Program-made: the position numbers and the translations under genes
Notes under the pieces: generated by a model
Seen by the model: the letters and a program-made list of their open reading frames with translations, nothing else
Databases searched by the model: none
What the model was told of the DNA's origin: nothing
NCBI RefSeq assembly: GCF_021277265.1
Contig: NZ_JAJSOH010000011.1
Location: forward strand, 124,001-188,000
Length of the DNA stretch: 64,000 nt
DNA from: Kineosporia rhizophila
GTDB taxonomy: Bacteria > Actinomycetota > Actinomycetes > Actinomycetales > Kineosporiaceae
Direction: 5' to 3'
Shown: positions 44,858-54,586 of the stretch, piece by piece
Layout of the letters: the number at the start of each line of letters is the position of its first letter
Numbering within the stretch: the first letter of the stretch is position 1

Positions 44858-46273
44858 TCACAGCGCGCGCACGATCTCCTCCACCCGCTGCCGCGCGTCG
44901 CCGAACAGCATCTGGGTGTTCTCCCGGAAGAACAACGGGTTCTGCACCCCGGCGTAGCCGGCCGCCATCGAGCGCTTGAACACGATCACGTCCTGCGCCT
45001 GCCAGACCCGCAGCACCGGCATGCCGGCGATCGGGCTGGCCGGGTCGTCGAGGGCGGCCGGGTTGACCGTGTCGTTCGCCCCGATCACCAGCACCACCGA
45101 GGTGTCGGCGAAGTCGTCGTTGATCTCGTCCATCTCGAGCACGATGTCGTAGGGCACCCGGGCGTCGGCCAGCAGCACGTTCATGTGGCCGGGCAGCCGC
45201 CCGGCCACCGGGTGGATGCCGAACCGGACCTGCACGTCGCGTTCCCGCAGCCGCCGGGTCAGGTCGGCCACCGGGTACTGGGCCTGGGCCACGGCCATCC
45301 CGTACCCCGGCACGATGATCACCGAGGTGGCCTCCTTGAGCAGCTGCACCGCGTCCTCGACCAGGATCTCCCGGTGCTCGCCCTGCTCCCCGCCGGCCGT
45401 GACCGCCTGCTCGGCACCGAAGCCGCCGGCGATCACCGAGATGAACGAGCGGTTCATCGCCTGGCACATGATGTACGACAGGTAGGCACCGGAGGAGCCG
45501 ACCAGCGCGCCGGTGACGATCAGCAGGTTGTTGTTCAGCAGGAAGCCCGAGGCCGCGGCGGCCCAGCCGGAGTAGGAGTTGAGCATCGAGACCACCACCG
45601 GCATGTCCCCGCCGCCGATCGAGGCGACCAGGTGCCAGCCCAGGGCCAGGGCGACCAGCGTGCCGGCGGCCAGCAGCCCGGTGCTCGGCCCGGCGGTGAA
45701 GACCACCGTGAGTACGGCCAGGGCGGCCAGGGCCCCGAGGTTGAGGAAGTTCTTGCCCGGCAGCATCAGCGGCGCCGACCGCAGCCGCCCGGCGAGCTTT
45801 CCGTAGGCCACGACCGAGCCGGTGAACGTGACCGCGCCGATGAACACACCGATGAAGACCTCGGCGTGGTGCACGGTGAGCAGATCGGCAGCGACGTCGC
45901 TGTGGCCGGAGGCGACCTCCAGGTGGCCGTTCCAGCCCACCAGCACGGCCGCCAGGCCGACGAAACTGTGCAGCACGGCGATGAGTTCGGGCATCGCCGT
46001 CATCTCCACCCGCCGGGCCCGGGCCAGGCCGATCACCGCACCGCCGGTCAGGGCCAGGGCGGTCAGGGCCAGGCCGACCAGGGCCCGGCCGTCGTCCAGG
46101 TCCAGCCGGCCGAGGGCCAGGACGAGGGTGGCCAGGAGCGCGACGGTCATCCCGGCGATGCCGGAAGTGGCCCCGGCGCGCGAGGTCTCGTGCCGGGAGA
46201 GGCCGGCCAGGCTCAGCACGAACAGCACGGCGGCGACGATGTAGGCGGCCTGGGCGGCGCTCTCGGCGGTCAC
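44858..46273 (-). CDS. pntB: NAD(P) transhydrogenase subunit beta
   Basis: A protein of 471 residues. The first 260 residues are membrane helices (domain II), including [21 protein letters not shown]. The C-terminal NADP-binding domain III has [58 protein letters not shown] and [18 protein letters not shown], the complete PntB set. It couples hydride transfer from NADH to NADP with proton entry. The GTG at 46273 overlaps the pntA stop (GTGA). Confidence 0.96.
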   Translation of the reverse strand: MTAESAAQAAYIVAAVLFVLSLAGLSRHETSRAGATSGIAGMTVALLATLVLALGRLDLDDGRALVGLALTALALTGGAVIGLARARRVEMTAMPELIAVLHSFVGLAAVLVGWNGHLEVASGHSDVAADLLTVHHAEVFIGVFIGAVTFTGSVVAYGKLAGRLRSAPLMLPGKNFLNLGALAALAVLTVVFTAGPSTGLLAAGTLVALALGWHLVASIGGGDMPVVVSMLNSYSGWAAAASGFLLNNNLLIVTGALVGSSGAYLSYIMCQAMNRSFISVIAGGFGAEQAVTAGGEQGEHREILVEDAVQLLKEATSVIIVPGYGMAVAQAQYPVADLTRRLRERDVQVRFGIHPVAGRLPGHMNVLLADARVPYDIVLEMDEINDDFADTSVVLVIGANDTVNPAALDDPASPIAGMPVLRVWQAQDVIVFKRSMAAGYAGVQNPLFFRENTQMLFGDARQRVEEIVRAL

Positions 46274-47898
46274 CGGGCGTCCGCCTTCACGAACATGCCG
46301 AGCATGCGCCGGGTGACCGCGAAACCGCCGAAGATGTTGATGCCGGCCAGGAACACGGCCAGCGCCGCCAGTGCGGTGACCGTGGTGTTCTCGTGACCGA
46401 CCTGGAGCAGGGCGCCGACCACGATGATTCCGGAGATCGCGTTCGTCACCGACATCAGCGGGGTGTGCAGGGCGTGGTGCACCTTGCCGATCACGTAGTA
46501 GCCGATCACCACGGCCAGCACGAAAACGGTGAGGTTGCCGATCAGCTGGGCGGGCGAGAACGCGGCCAGAAGGAAGAACAGCAACCCACCCACCCCGGCC
46601 GCCGCATATCTGAGCGTGGGGCTGACCGACGTCTTCAGTTCGGGTTCGGGCTCTTTGGTGGCGACGGCAGCGGGTGCGGCCGAGACCTGTACGGCCGGAG
46701 GGGGCCAGGTCTTCTCGCCGTCCCGCACCACGGTGAGGGAACGCTGGACCGCGTCGTCGAAGTCGAGCACCAGCTGCCCGTCCCGTTCGGGCGTCAGCAG
46801 TTTCATCAGGTTGACCACGTTGGTGCCGTACAGCTGGGAGGCCTGGGTGGGCAGCCGCCCGGCCAGGTCGGTGTAGCCGATGATGGTGACGCCGTTGGCG
46901 GTGACCACCGCCTCGCCGGCCCGCGTGCCCTCGACGTTGCCGCCCTGCGCGGCCGCCATGTCGACGATCACGCTGCCCGGTCGCATCGCGGCCACGTGCT
47001 CGGCGGAGATCAGGCGGGGCGCCTGGCGGCCCTGGACCAGCGCCGTGGTGATGATGATGTCCACGTCGGCGGCCTGCTCGGCGTAGAGCTCAGCGGCCCG
47101 GCGGTCGTAGTCGCTGGAAGTTGCCCGCGCGTAGCCGTCGGAACTCGCACTCGCCTCGGGCTCGGCCACCGAAAGGAACTGGCCGCCCAGCGATCCCACC
47201 TGTTCGGCCACCTCGGGCCGGGGGTCGGTGGCCCGGACCACCGCGCCGAGGCTGGCCGCCGTGCCGATCGCGGCCAGCCCGGCCACCCCGGCCCCCGCCA
47301 CCAGCACCTTGGCCGGGGGCACCTTGCCCGCGGCGGTGACCTGACCGGTGAAGAAGCGGCCGAACACGTTGGCCGCCTCGATCACCGCGCGGTAGCCGGC
47401 GATGTTGGCCATCGAGCTGAGCACGTCGAGCGACTGGGCCCGGGAGATCCGCGGCACCGCGTCCATCGCCAGCACCGTGATCCGGCGCCCGGCCAGCTCG
47501 TCGAGCAGGTCCGGGTTCAGCGCCGGGGCGATCAGCGCGGCCAGGGTGGCGCCGTCGTGCAGGCGGGCGATCTCCTCGGTGCTGGGCGCGTTCACCTTGA
47601 GCACCACGTCCGCGTCCCAGGTCTGGGCGCGCGGCAAGACCAGGGCTCCGGCCGTGGCGTAGGCCTCGTCGGGAAACGCGGCCCGGTCTCCTGCTCCGGC
47701 CTCGACGAGCACCTCGTAGCCCAGGGCGATCAGCTGGGCGGCGGTCTTCGGGGTGGCCGCCACCCGGGTCTCCCCGGGGGTGGACTCGGCCACCACCCCC
47801 ACCCGGAGCGGAGCAGCGCGATCAGGCCCACCATCGGGAAGAGGATCAGGCACGGTCTCAGACACAGGCGGATCCGATCGTCGGCGTTCGGGGGACAC
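46270..47898 (-). CDS. pntA: NAD(P) transhydrogenase subunit alpha, one-piece form
   Basis: A protein of 542 residues. An N-terminal NAD-binding domain I ([57 protein letters not shown]) is joined through a Pro/Ala linker to four C-terminal membrane helices ([20 protein letters not shown]). This is the fused E. coli-type alpha subunit rather than the split pntAA/pntAB arrangement found in many actinobacteria. The first 30 residues are a polar extension; GTG 47898 is used because no better start fits. It leads pntB in a coupled pair. Confidence 0.94.
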   Translation of the reverse strand: MSPERRRSDPPVSETVPDPLPDGGPDRAAPLRVGVVAESTPGETRVAATPKTAAQLIALGYEVLVEAGAGDRAAFPDEAYATAGALVLPRAQTWDADVVLKVNAPSTEEIARLHDGATLAALIAPALNPDLLDELAGRRITVLAMDAVPRISRAQSLDVLSSMANIAGYRAVIEAANVFGRFFTGQVTAAGKVPPAKVLVAGAGVAGLAAIGTAASLGAVVRATDPRPEVAEQVGSLGGQFLSVAEPEASASSDGYARATSSDYDRRAAELYAEQAADVDIIITTALVQGRQAPRLISAEHVAAMRPGSVIVDMAAAQGGNVEGTRAGEAVVTANGVTIIGYTDLAGRLPTQASQLYGTNVVNLMKLLTPERDGQLVLDFDDAVQRSLTVVRDGEKTWPPPAVQVSAAPAAVATKEPEPELKTSVSPTLRYAAAGVGGLLFFLLAAFSPAQLIGNLTVFVLAVVIGYYVIGKVHHALHTPLMSVTNAISGIIVVGALLQVGHENTTVTALAALAVFLAGINIFGGFAVTRRMLGMFVKADAR

Positions 47899-47989
47899 CT
47901 CGGGGACATCCAGGGATACCAGCTTCGGCGGGCCCGCATAAGGCCCGGAATGCCCGAGAATGTGACCTGGATCGCTCCGGCTCGCCGGA

Positions 47990-48016
47990 TGTCACACTCG
48001 GGCCGTCCCGGCCCTC
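47990..48016 (+). promoter_or_regulatory. candidate ECF41-type promoter
   Basis: TGTCACA at 47990-47996 equals the reported ECF41 -35 element (recalled as TGTCACA-N16-CGTC). Sixteen bases later comes CCTC (48013-48016), one base off the -10 element. It lies 51 bp before an oxidoreductase gene of the type that ECF41 sigma factors usually control, and next to an ECF41 sigma remnant. Confidence 0.4.
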
Positions 48017-48067
48017 TCAGATGCGCGGCCCGATCGGACCGCTCGGTAACGGCAACGGGAGGAACCC

Positions 48068-48724
48068 TTGAAGCTCACCGTGATCAGTGCCACCGGCGGG
48101 ATCGGCCGGGCCCTGGTGGAGCAGGCGGTGGCCGCCGGGCACGACGTCACCGCGGTCGCCCGCAACGCCGATCGGATCGGCTCGGAGGGCAGCGTCCGGG
48201 CCGTGCAGGCGGATCTGGCCGACCCGTCCCCGACCGCCTCGGCCGCGCTCAGCTCGGCGGTGGCCGGCAGCGACGCCGTGCTCTCCGGTCTCGGCCCGCG
48301 CACCCGGGCCGATGTGGGCATCGCCGAGCAGGGCACCCGGACACTGATCCGCGCCATGCAGGCGGTCGACGCCCGGCGGCTCGTGGTGGTGAGCGCGGCA
48401 CCGGTCTCGACCACCTCGGCGCCCGACCCGGGCAACGGCTTCTGGGCCCGGCACCTGCTGTACCCGGTGATCGGGCGGGCGCTGCGGGGGAACTACGCAG
48501 ACCTGGCCGAGATGGAGCGGGCGCTGGCGGCCAGCGGGCTGCAGTGGACGGCGGTCCGCCCGCCCCGGCTGACGGACGGCCCGCTGACCCGGCGGTACCG
48601 CAGTGCTCTCGACCAGAACGTCCGCGGTGGACTGTCCATCTCCCGGGCCGACGTGGCCCACCTGATGCTCGACGTCGCCGGTCGTCCGGAGACGGCCGGG
48701 CACACCGTGGGTTGTGGATACTGA
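48068..48724 (+). CDS. NAD(P)H-binding NmrA-like oxidoreductase
   Basis: A protein of 218 residues with an atypical Rossmann start MKLTVISATGGIGRALVEQA, VARNADRIG, then AVDARRLVVVSAAPVSTT and WTAVRPPRLTDGPLTRRYR. The family (NmrA/SDR atypical) includes flavin reductases and quinone reductases such as YwnB/BLVRB-like proteins. TTG 48068 follows GGGAGGA and matches the expected N terminus. Its end overlaps the start of a decayed ECF41 sigma gene by 11 bp; oxidoreductases of this sort are among the standard targets of ECF41 sigma factors. Confidence 0.82.
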   Translation: MKLTVISATGGIGRALVEQAVAAGHDVTAVARNADRIGSEGSVRAVQADLADPSPTASAALSSAVAGSDAVLSGLGPRTRADVGIAEQGTRTLIRAMQAVDARRLVVVSAAPVSTTSAPDPGNGFWARHLLYPVIGRALRGNYADLAEMERALAASGLQWTAVRPPRLTDGPLTRRYRSALDQNVRGGLSISRADVAHLMLDVAGRPETAGHTVGCGY

Positions 48725-49465
48725 GAACGCGGGCGAGGAGTACGCCGCCCATCGGAACCTGTTGTTCTCGCACTGGCCCGGCAGGCAGTGATCCGCCGGC
48801 GCCGGGAGACGTACGTCGGGCCGTGGCTGCCCGAGCCACTGGTCGGCGCGGCGGAGGGCACCGAGGAGGCGGTGCTGCGCCAGGAGCTGGTCTCGATGGC
48901 GGTGCTCGTCGTGCTGGAGACGCTGAGCCCGCTGGAACGGGCCGTGTTCGTGCTGCACGAAGTGTTCGGGTACGGGCACACCGAGACCGCGGTGGTCCTC
49001 GGGCGCAGCCCCGCCGCGGTACGGCAGCTCGCCCATCGGGCCCGGGAACACGTGCGCGCCCGTCGTCCCCGCTTCGAGGCCGACCCCGCCACCCAGGCGC
49101 GGGTCACCGAGCAGTTCGTGCGCGCCGCTACGAACGGTGACTGGCCGGCTCTGATGGAGCTGCTGGCGCCCGAAGTCACGCTGTGGACCGACGGCGGTGG
49201 GAAGGTCGCCGCCGCGGGCCTGAGGCCGATCACCGGCCGGGAGAAGGTGGTTCGGGCCCTCGGTGGCTACGCGCGCCGGGGCGCTGCCCTGGACATCCAG
49301 TTCCGACCGGTCAACGGCACTCCATCGATCGTGGTCTTCGACGGGGAGCGGCCGCACGTGGTGATCGGGCTGGACCTCGATCTGGGGCTGGCCCCGGGCC
49401 GGGGGCCGGTGCGGGCTCTGTACGCACTGACCAACCCGGACAAGCTCGGCCTGGTCCGGCGCTGA
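48714..49465 (+). pseudogene. ECF41/SigJ-type sigma factor with region 2 deleted
   Basis: GTG 48714 opens MDTENAGEEYAAHRNLLFS, the normal start of a SigJ-type protein, but the frame then leaves the family and stops at 48789-48791. The second part continues in another frame: VIRRRRETYVGPWLPEPLV (end of the sigma2-sigma4 linker), the sigma4 helix-turn-helix (LSPLERAVFVLHEVFGYGHTETA, AAVRQLAHRAREHVRAR) and the C-terminal SnoaL-like domain with the ECF41 DGGGKV motif (WTDGGGKVAAAG). About 70 residues of sigma region 2 are missing at the junction near 48770. A re-start at GTG 48788 could still make a protein of 225 residues lacking -10 recognition. The break is seen directly; loss of function is inferred. 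Confidence 0.8.
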
Positions 49466-49471
49466 GTCAGG

Positions 49472-50680
49472 TCAGAGGGTGGGTCGGAGGGCGGGCCGGG
49501 CCGGCTGCGGAGGGCGGCCCGCCCACAGCGCCACGAGCATCTGCACGCCGGCGATCCCGGCCACCATCAGCACCGACGCGTCCCAGCCGCCGGTGCGCTC
49601 GGCCAGGAACCCGGCCGCGATCGGCCCGAGGGTGGCCAGCAGGTAGCCGAGCGACTGGGCCATGCCCGAGAGCCGGGTGGTCTCGTGCTGGCTGCGCCCG
49701 CGCAGGCTGATCAGGGCCAGCGCCACCACCAGGGCGGCGCCGGTGCCGATGCCCGAGCAGATCGCCCAGAGCAGGAACAGCGACGGGGCCAGGAGCACCC
49801 CGAACGACCAGATCACGACCGGGACGGCGGCGGCCACCGCGGCCACGACCTGGCTGCGCCCGCGCATCAGGAACGGCACCAGCAGGCCCCCCACGATGCC
49901 CGCGCCGGAGGCCAGGAACAGGTGCAGCCCGGCCACTTCGGCGCTCACCCCCTGCGCGGTCTCGATCGAGGGCAGCCAGGTGATGGTGATGTAGAACGTG
50001 GTCGACTGCAGGCCCATGTAGGCCGTCACCAGCCAGGCGGTGGGCCACTTCCAGACATTGGTGCCGGCTGCCTCTTCCGGTTCGGTCTGCTCCGCAACGG
50101 CCGTCACCGGCCGCTCGGCCGAGAGGGCCCGGGGCAACCAGAGCAGTGCCACCACGAACGGCGGGATCGCCCAGAAGGCCAGGGAAAAGCGCCAATTGAA
50201 GACGTTTGCGAGCGGCACCGCCACCAGGCTCGCGGTCGCGGCGGCCCCGGTGATGAAAGCGGTGTACACGCCCATCGCCCCGGAGACCCGTTCCGCGTAG
50301 TCGCGTTTCACCAGAGCCGGCCCGAGCACGTTCCCGACCGCGATCGACGCGCCGACCACCGCCGTCCCCAACCACAGACCCAAGGTGCCCAGACCTGCCC
50401 AGGAGCGCACCAGCGTCCCCAGACCCAGCACGATCAGCGAGATCACGACGGTGCGCTCGTAGCCGGTGTGCCGGGCCAGGCGGTGCACGAACGGTGAGAT
50501 CGCGGCGAAGGCGAGCAGCGGGATGGCGCCGAGCACCCCCTGGGCGCCCTCACCGAGGTTCTCCTCGGCCCCGATCCGCTCCAGGACCGGGCCCACCGAG
50601 GTGATGGCCGGGCGCAGGCAGACCGCCAGCAGGAAGACGCCGGCGGCCAGCAGCAGCCCGGAACGTTTGGTCGCGGTCAC
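49472..50680 (-). CDS. MFS transporter, CynX/NimT type
   Basis: A protein of 402 residues with about 12 helices. RSGLLLAAGVFLLAVCLRPAITSVGPVL at the N terminus is the typical start of the cyanate/nitroimidazole (CynX/NimT/YeaN) group, and the mid loop VWKWPTAWLVTAYMGLQSTTFY supports it. The substrate is unknown; members export or import small anions and drugs. GTG 50680 overlaps the stop of the upstream beta-lactamase-fold hydrolase, so the pair is coupled. It converges with the sigma pseudogene 6 bp away. Confidence 0.87.
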   Translation of the reverse strand: MTATKRSGLLLAAGVFLLAVCLRPAITSVGPVLERIGAEENLGEGAQGVLGAIPLLAFAAISPFVHRLARHTGYERTVVISLIVLGLGTLVRSWAGLGTLGLWLGTAVVGASIAVGNVLGPALVKRDYAERVSGAMGVYTAFITGAAATASLVAVPLANVFNWRFSLAFWAIPPFVVALLWLPRALSAERPVTAVAEQTEPEEAAGTNVWKWPTAWLVTAYMGLQSTTFYITITWLPSIETAQGVSAEVAGLHLFLASGAGIVGGLLVPFLMRGRSQVVAAVAAAVPVVIWSFGVLLAPSLFLLWAICSGIGTGAALVVALALISLRGRSQHETTRLSGMAQSLGYLLATLGPIAAGFLAERTGGWDASVLMVAGIAGVQMLVALWAGRPPQPARPALRPTL

Positions 50681-52128
50681 CAGGGTCGACGCTGCTCCGC
50701 GAGAGGAAGCATGTGCAGCGGCTCGGTCTCCCACACCGCGCCGAACCGCCCGCCCTCCGGGTCGAGTTCGAGCACCAGGCCGTGCGGCGTCTCCAGGAAC
50801 ACCACGTCGACCCGCAGCCCGGCCCGGCCCAGGGCCGGCGTGGTCTGGGTGGCCACCACGTCGGTGGTCACCCAGCCGGAGGGGGCCAGGGACGCGACCA
50901 CGTCCTTGCCGCCGTCACCGATCACGATCTCCCAGCCGGTCGGCCCGCCCTCGCGGATCTCGACCTCGGTGACCGCACGGGCCTCGCTGGCCCCGGCGAC
51001 GGCGTACACGCTGGACACCTCGGCCACGTCGGCCGGCTCGAAGGCGGCTGCGGTGAACGATGCCTCGCCGCGCCCGGTGACCACCGGCAGGGTGAGCGCG
51101 GCCAACTGCGCGGCCAGGGCCCGGTCGGCCGCCTCGCCCTCGGCGCCGCCGGTCAGCGCGGGCAGCAGGTGCTCCCAGACCAGGTCGACCAGGGCCTGCT
51201 GGTCGGGCGACTGCGAGGTGATCGCGACCACCGCGTCCTGCTCCGGCAGCACCATGACCAGCTGGCCGAAGGCACCGTCGGCCCGGTAGCCGTGGGTGCT
51301 GCGCCAGAACTGGAATCCGTAGCCCAGCCGCCAGTCGGGCTTGTCCTGGTCCGGGTCGTCGTTGCTGACGTGCACCCGGGTGGCCAGCTCGACCCAGCCC
51401 TCGGGCAGCACCCGGCGGCCCTCCCAGACACCGTCCTGGTGGTAGAGCAGACCGAGCTTGGCCAGCACCTCGGTGGTCACGTGCAGACCGGAGAAGCCGA
51501 GCTCGCGGCCCTGCCCGTCGCGGATCCAGCCCATCCCCTCGACGTCCACCCCGAGCGGTTCGAACAGCCGCGGGCGCAGGTACTCCAGCAGGCCGGTTCC
51601 GGAAGTGCGCTGCACGATCTGGGCCAGCGCGATGGTGCAGGGCTGGTTGTAGGCGAAGATCGAGCCCGGCTCGGCGTCGGGCGGCAGCCGCAGGAAACCG
51701 CGCATGATGTTGCCGGTCTCGTCCAGCTCGGCGGCGCCGTACGTCTCCTCCTGGTGGCCGCTGGCCATCGCCGCCACGTGCCGCACCTTCATCGCCCGGG
51801 AGCGGGGATCGGTGACGTCGGCGTCGAGCTCGGGGAAGTACGACAGCACCGGGGCGTCCAGGTCGACCAGACCCTCGCCGACCGCGAGACCCAGGGCGGT
51901 GGCGGTGAAGCTCTTGCTCACCGAGTAGACCAGGTGCGGCCGCTCGGGCGCGTAGGGGGCCGACCAGCCCTCGGCCACCACCTGGCCGGACTTCACCACC
52001 ATCAGACTGTGCAGCTCGACCCCGCTGCGCCGGGACGCGGCCTCGGTGAAGGCCGCGATGCCGGAGGCGCTCACCGCCTGCGCGGAGGGCGTGCTGCGGG
52101 GGAGCGGGACGGACTGGGCGGTCGACAT
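50677..52128 (-). CDS. beta-lactamase-fold serine hydrolase (class C / EstB type)
   Basis: A protein of 483 residues. The catalytic set is YSVSKSFTATALG (SxxK) and FAYNQPCTIALAQ (YxN) with a later HGYRADGAFGQLVMVLPE in place of the KTG box. A C-terminal extension of about 120 residues forms a probable beta domain. There is no signal peptide, so a cytoplasmic esterase or peptidase is more likely than a beta-lactamase. ATG 52128 is chosen; a longer frame to 52185 exists. It is coupled to the MFS gene, and its promoter region is shared with the XRE regulator and contains four 23-bp repeats. Confidence 0.85.
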   Translation of the reverse strand: MSTAQSVPLPRSTPSAQAVSASGIAAFTEAASRRSGVELHSLMVVKSGQVVAEGWSAPYAPERPHLVYSVSKSFTATALGLAVGEGLVDLDAPVLSYFPELDADVTDPRSRAMKVRHVAAMASGHQEETYGAAELDETGNIMRGFLRLPPDAEPGSIFAYNQPCTIALAQIVQRTSGTGLLEYLRPRLFEPLGVDVEGMGWIRDGQGRELGFSGLHVTTEVLAKLGLLYHQDGVWEGRRVLPEGWVELATRVHVSNDDPDQDKPDWRLGYGFQFWRSTHGYRADGAFGQLVMVLPEQDAVVAITSQSPDQQALVDLVWEHLLPALTGGAEGEAADRALAAQLAALTLPVVTGRGEASFTAAAFEPADVAEVSSVYAVAGASEARAVTEVEIREGGPTGWEIVIGDGGKDVVASLAPSGWVTTDVVATQTTPALGRAGLRVDVVFLETPHGLVLELDPEGGRFGAVWETEPLHMLPLAEQRRPW

Positions 52129-52187
52129 GGTCCCTATTGGATCACGGTGCCGGACCGTGGCATCAGCAGCCGGATCCGTCACCACCG

Positions 52188-52279
52188 CAGCTGTCGACCG
52201 TGCCAGACCCGAGCTGTGGACCGTGCCGGACCCGAGCCGTGGACCGTGCCAGATCTGAGCTGTGGACCGTGCCGGACCT
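52188..52279. repeat. four 23-bp tandem repeats in a divergent promoter region
   Basis: Units start at 52188, 52211, 52234 and 52257, each close to GAGCTGTGGACCGTGCCGGA plus three bases. They abut without spacers and stop 3 bp before a TACTAT -10 for the XRE gene. Each repeats GGACCGTGCC. Their position between a regulator and its divergent neighbour suggests binding sites, although similar arrays elsewhere in the window lie behind genes. Confidence 0.75.
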
Positions 52280-52282
52280 GCC

Positions 52283-52288
52283 TACTAT
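52283..52288 (+). promoter_or_regulatory. -10 element of a leaderless XRE transcript
   Basis: TACTAT ends 7 nt before the ATG at 52296, so transcription should begin at about the initiator. No ribosome site precedes the ATG; the upstream 23-bp repeats take the place of a -35. Confidence 0.5.
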
Positions 52289-52295
52289 CGCGGGT

Positions 52296-53159
52296 ATGGC
52301 CGACTCAGCCCTCGGGGACTTCCTGACCAGCCGCCGCGCCCAGGTGAAACCGGCCGACGCCGGCCTGCCCACCGCCGGGTTGCGCCGGGTGCCGGGGTTG
52401 CGGCGGGAAGAGGTGGCGACCCTGGCCGGGGTGAGCGTGGACTACTACGTGCGCCTGGAGCAGGGACGCGAACGGCATCCCTCGGCCCAGGTGGTGGCCG
52501 CGCTGGCGTCGGCGCTCGGGCTGGCCGAAGACGCCCGGCGGCACCTCTTCCGGCTGGCCGGGGTCTCGGAGGTGGGCGCGGCCCCGGCCTCGACCGACGA
52601 GGTGCACCCGAGTCTGCGCGAGCTCATGGACACATGGCCGGACAACCCGGCGCTGGTCTACAACCGGGCCTACGACGTGCTGGCCGCGAACACCGTGGCC
52701 GACGAGCTGTTCCTGGGCTGGAACCGCTCGCGCAACCTGCTGGAGTTCCTGTTCCATGACCCGGGGGCGCGTTCCTTCTACCGCGACTGGGACGAGGTGG
52801 CCCGCAACTCGGTGGCCGGGTTCCGGCTCGCCCACGGTGAGGCCCCGGACGACCCGCGGGTGCGGCAGGTGCTGGCGGCCCTGCTGCGCGGCGAGTGGTT
52901 CGCGAACGAGTGGGAGCGGCACGACGTGCGCGGCAAGTCCCTGGAGCGCAAGCGGTTCCAGCACCCCGAGGTGGGCCCGCTGGAGCTCACCATGCAGACC
53001 TTCGCCGTGCGCGGGGCGCCCGGGCAGGAACTCGTGGTCTACCACGCCGAGCCCGGATCGGCCGACGCCCAGGCCCTGCGCCTGCTCGGCAGCCTGGCCG
53101 CCACCCGGGATCAGCCGAGCTGGAACGGGTCCCGGGTGCCGCCGGTGAGTTCCACGTAG
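52296..53159 (+). CDS. XRE family regulator with MmyB-like ligand domain
   Basis: A protein of 287 residues. The N-terminal HTH reads LRREEVATLAGVSVDYYVRLEQGRERHPS, the hallmark of the actinobacterial MmyB/XRE group. The C-terminal domain begins RELMDTWPDNPALVYNRAYDVLAANTVAD and continues GWNRSRNLLEFLFHDPGAR, a fatty-acid-binding PAS-like fold in MmyB. It probably controls the divergent hydrolase-MFS pair. ATG 52296 fits a leaderless mRNA. The last 49 bp overlap the convergent aldehyde dehydrogenase gene. Confidence 0.9.
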   Translation: MADSALGDFLTSRRAQVKPADAGLPTAGLRRVPGLRREEVATLAGVSVDYYVRLEQGRERHPSAQVVAALASALGLAEDARRHLFRLAGVSEVGAAPASTDEVHPSLRELMDTWPDNPALVYNRAYDVLAANTVADELFLGWNRSRNLLEFLFHDPGARSFYRDWDEVARNSVAGFRLAHGEAPDDPRVRQVLAALLRGEWFANEWERHDVRGKSLERKRFQHPEVGPLELTMQTFAVRGAPGQELVVYHAEPGSADAQALRLLGSLAATRDQPSWNGSRVPPVSST

Positions 53160-54586
53160 ACCGACTTGGTCTCGGTGTACTCGTTCACCGCCTCGAGGCC
53201 GTTCTCCCGCCCGATGCCGCTGGCCCCGAACCCGCCGAAGGGCATGTTGGGGGCGATCACCCGGTAGGCGTTGATCCAGACGCTGCCCGCCCGCAGACGC
53301 GCGGCCACCCGGTGCGCGCGATGGACGTCCTTCGTCCAGACCGCGCCGGCCAGGCCGTAGGGGGTGTCGTTGGCCAGTCCCAGCGCCTCGTCCTCGTCGG
53401 TGAACGAGTACACGCTCAGCACCGGGCCGAAAACCTCTTCCCGCACGATGGTGCTGGCCGGCGTCACCCCGGTGACCACCGTGGGCCGGACGAACAACCC
53501 ACCCAGGTCCGGGTCGGGCGAACCGCCGCAGGCGAAGGTGGCGCCCTCGTCCGCGGCGGTGCGCAGATGGCCCAGGATCCTCTCGAACTGAGGACGATTG
53601 GCCACCGGTCCCATCTCGGTGTCCGGATCGGTGGGGTCACCGAGGCGGATCGACCGGGCCCGCCGGATCACCTTCTCCAGCAGGGCGTCCTGGACCGACT
53701 CGTGCACGATCAGCCGGGAGCCGGCCATGCAGGTCTGTCCGGTGGCCGCGAAAACCCCTGCGACCAGGCCGTTCGTGGCTGCGTCGAGATCGGCGTCGGG
53801 GAACACGATCTGCGGGCTCTTGCCGCCCAGCTCCAGGGTCACCCGGTTGATGTTCGCCCCGGCGGCCTGGGCGATGCGGGCGCCGGTGGCGGTGGAGCCG
53901 GTGAACGCCACCTTGTCGATGCCGGTGTGCCCGGCCAGGGTTGCGCCGGCCGAGCGGTCCCCGGCGGTGACCACGTTCAGCACACCGGCGGGAAGCCCGG
54001 CCTCGTGCAGGATCTCGGCGAACGCGACGGTGGAGGCCGGGGCGTGCTCGGAGGGCTTGGCCACGCAGGTGTTGCCGGCCGCCAGCAGGGGAGCCAGTTT
54101 CCAGGTCAGGAGCAGCAGGGGCGAGTTCCACGGGGTGATCGCGGCGACCACCCCGACCGGCTCCCGGCGGGTGTAGCAGAAGTAGTTCGGATTGGCCGGG
54201 GGCGGGGTGCGGCCCTCGAGCTTGTCGGCCAGCCCGGCGAAGTAGTGGAACCACTGGGGCAGGGCGGTCAGCTGCCCGCGCATCTCCCGCAGCAGCTTGC
54301 CCGAGTCCCGTACCTCCAGAAGGGCCAGCCGCTCGGCGTTGTCGGCCACCGCCTCGCCCAGCCGCCGCATCACCGCCGCCCGCTGGAACCCGGTCAGCGC
54401 CCCCCACTCGCCCTCGAACGCCGCGCGGGCCGAGGCCACCGCGTCGTCCACGTCGGCCGCCTCCGCCTCGGCCAGCACGGCCCAGGTCTGGCCGGTGTAG
54501 GGGTCGACCGACTCGAAGGTGCGCCCCGAACGGGCGGGCCGCGAGCGTCCGTCGATGAACAGGCCGAACTGCTCGAGGTCGGTCAC
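53111..54586 (-). CDS. NAD(P)-dependent aldehyde dehydrogenase
   Basis: A protein of 491 residues with VAAITPWNSPLLLLTWKLAPLL, KPSEHAPAST, the glutamate in VTLELGGKSPQIVF and the catalytic cysteine in ATGQTCMAGSRLIV, then EEVFGPVLSVYSF. It oxidises an aldehyde to an acid. In this operon, after a lactonase and a hydroxyacid dehydrogenase-like protein, succinate semialdehyde is the best candidate substrate (inference). GTG 54586 overlaps the stop of the CoA-transferase gene. It is the last gene of the five-gene unit. Confidence 0.92.
   Translation of the reverse strand: MTDLEQFGLFIDGRSRPARSGRTFESVDPYTGQTWAVLAEAEAADVDDAVASARAAFEGEWGALTGFQRAAVMRRLGEAVADNAERLALLEVRDSGKLLREMRGQLTALPQWFHYFAGLADKLEGRTPPPANPNYFCYTRREPVGVVAAITPWNSPLLLLTWKLAPLLAAGNTCVAKPSEHAPASTVAFAEILHEAGLPAGVLNVVTAGDRSAGATLAGHTGIDKVAFTGSTATGARIAQAAGANINRVTLELGGKSPQIVFPDADLDAATNGLVAGVFAATGQTCMAGSRLIVHESVQDALLEKVIRRARSIRLGDPTDPDTEMGPVANRPQFERILGHLRTAADEGATFACGGSPDPDLGGLFVRPTVVTGVTPASTIVREEVFGPVLSVYSFTDEDEALGLANDTPYGLAGAVWTKDVHRAHRVAARLRAGSVWINAYRVIAPNMPFGGFGASGIGRENGLEAVNEYTETKSVYVELTGGTRDPFQLG

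Noticed and set aside
50677-52128. True class C beta-lactamase
   Set aside because: No signal peptide, the KTG box is replaced, and a long extra C-terminal domain is present; a general serine hydrolase is the safer call.
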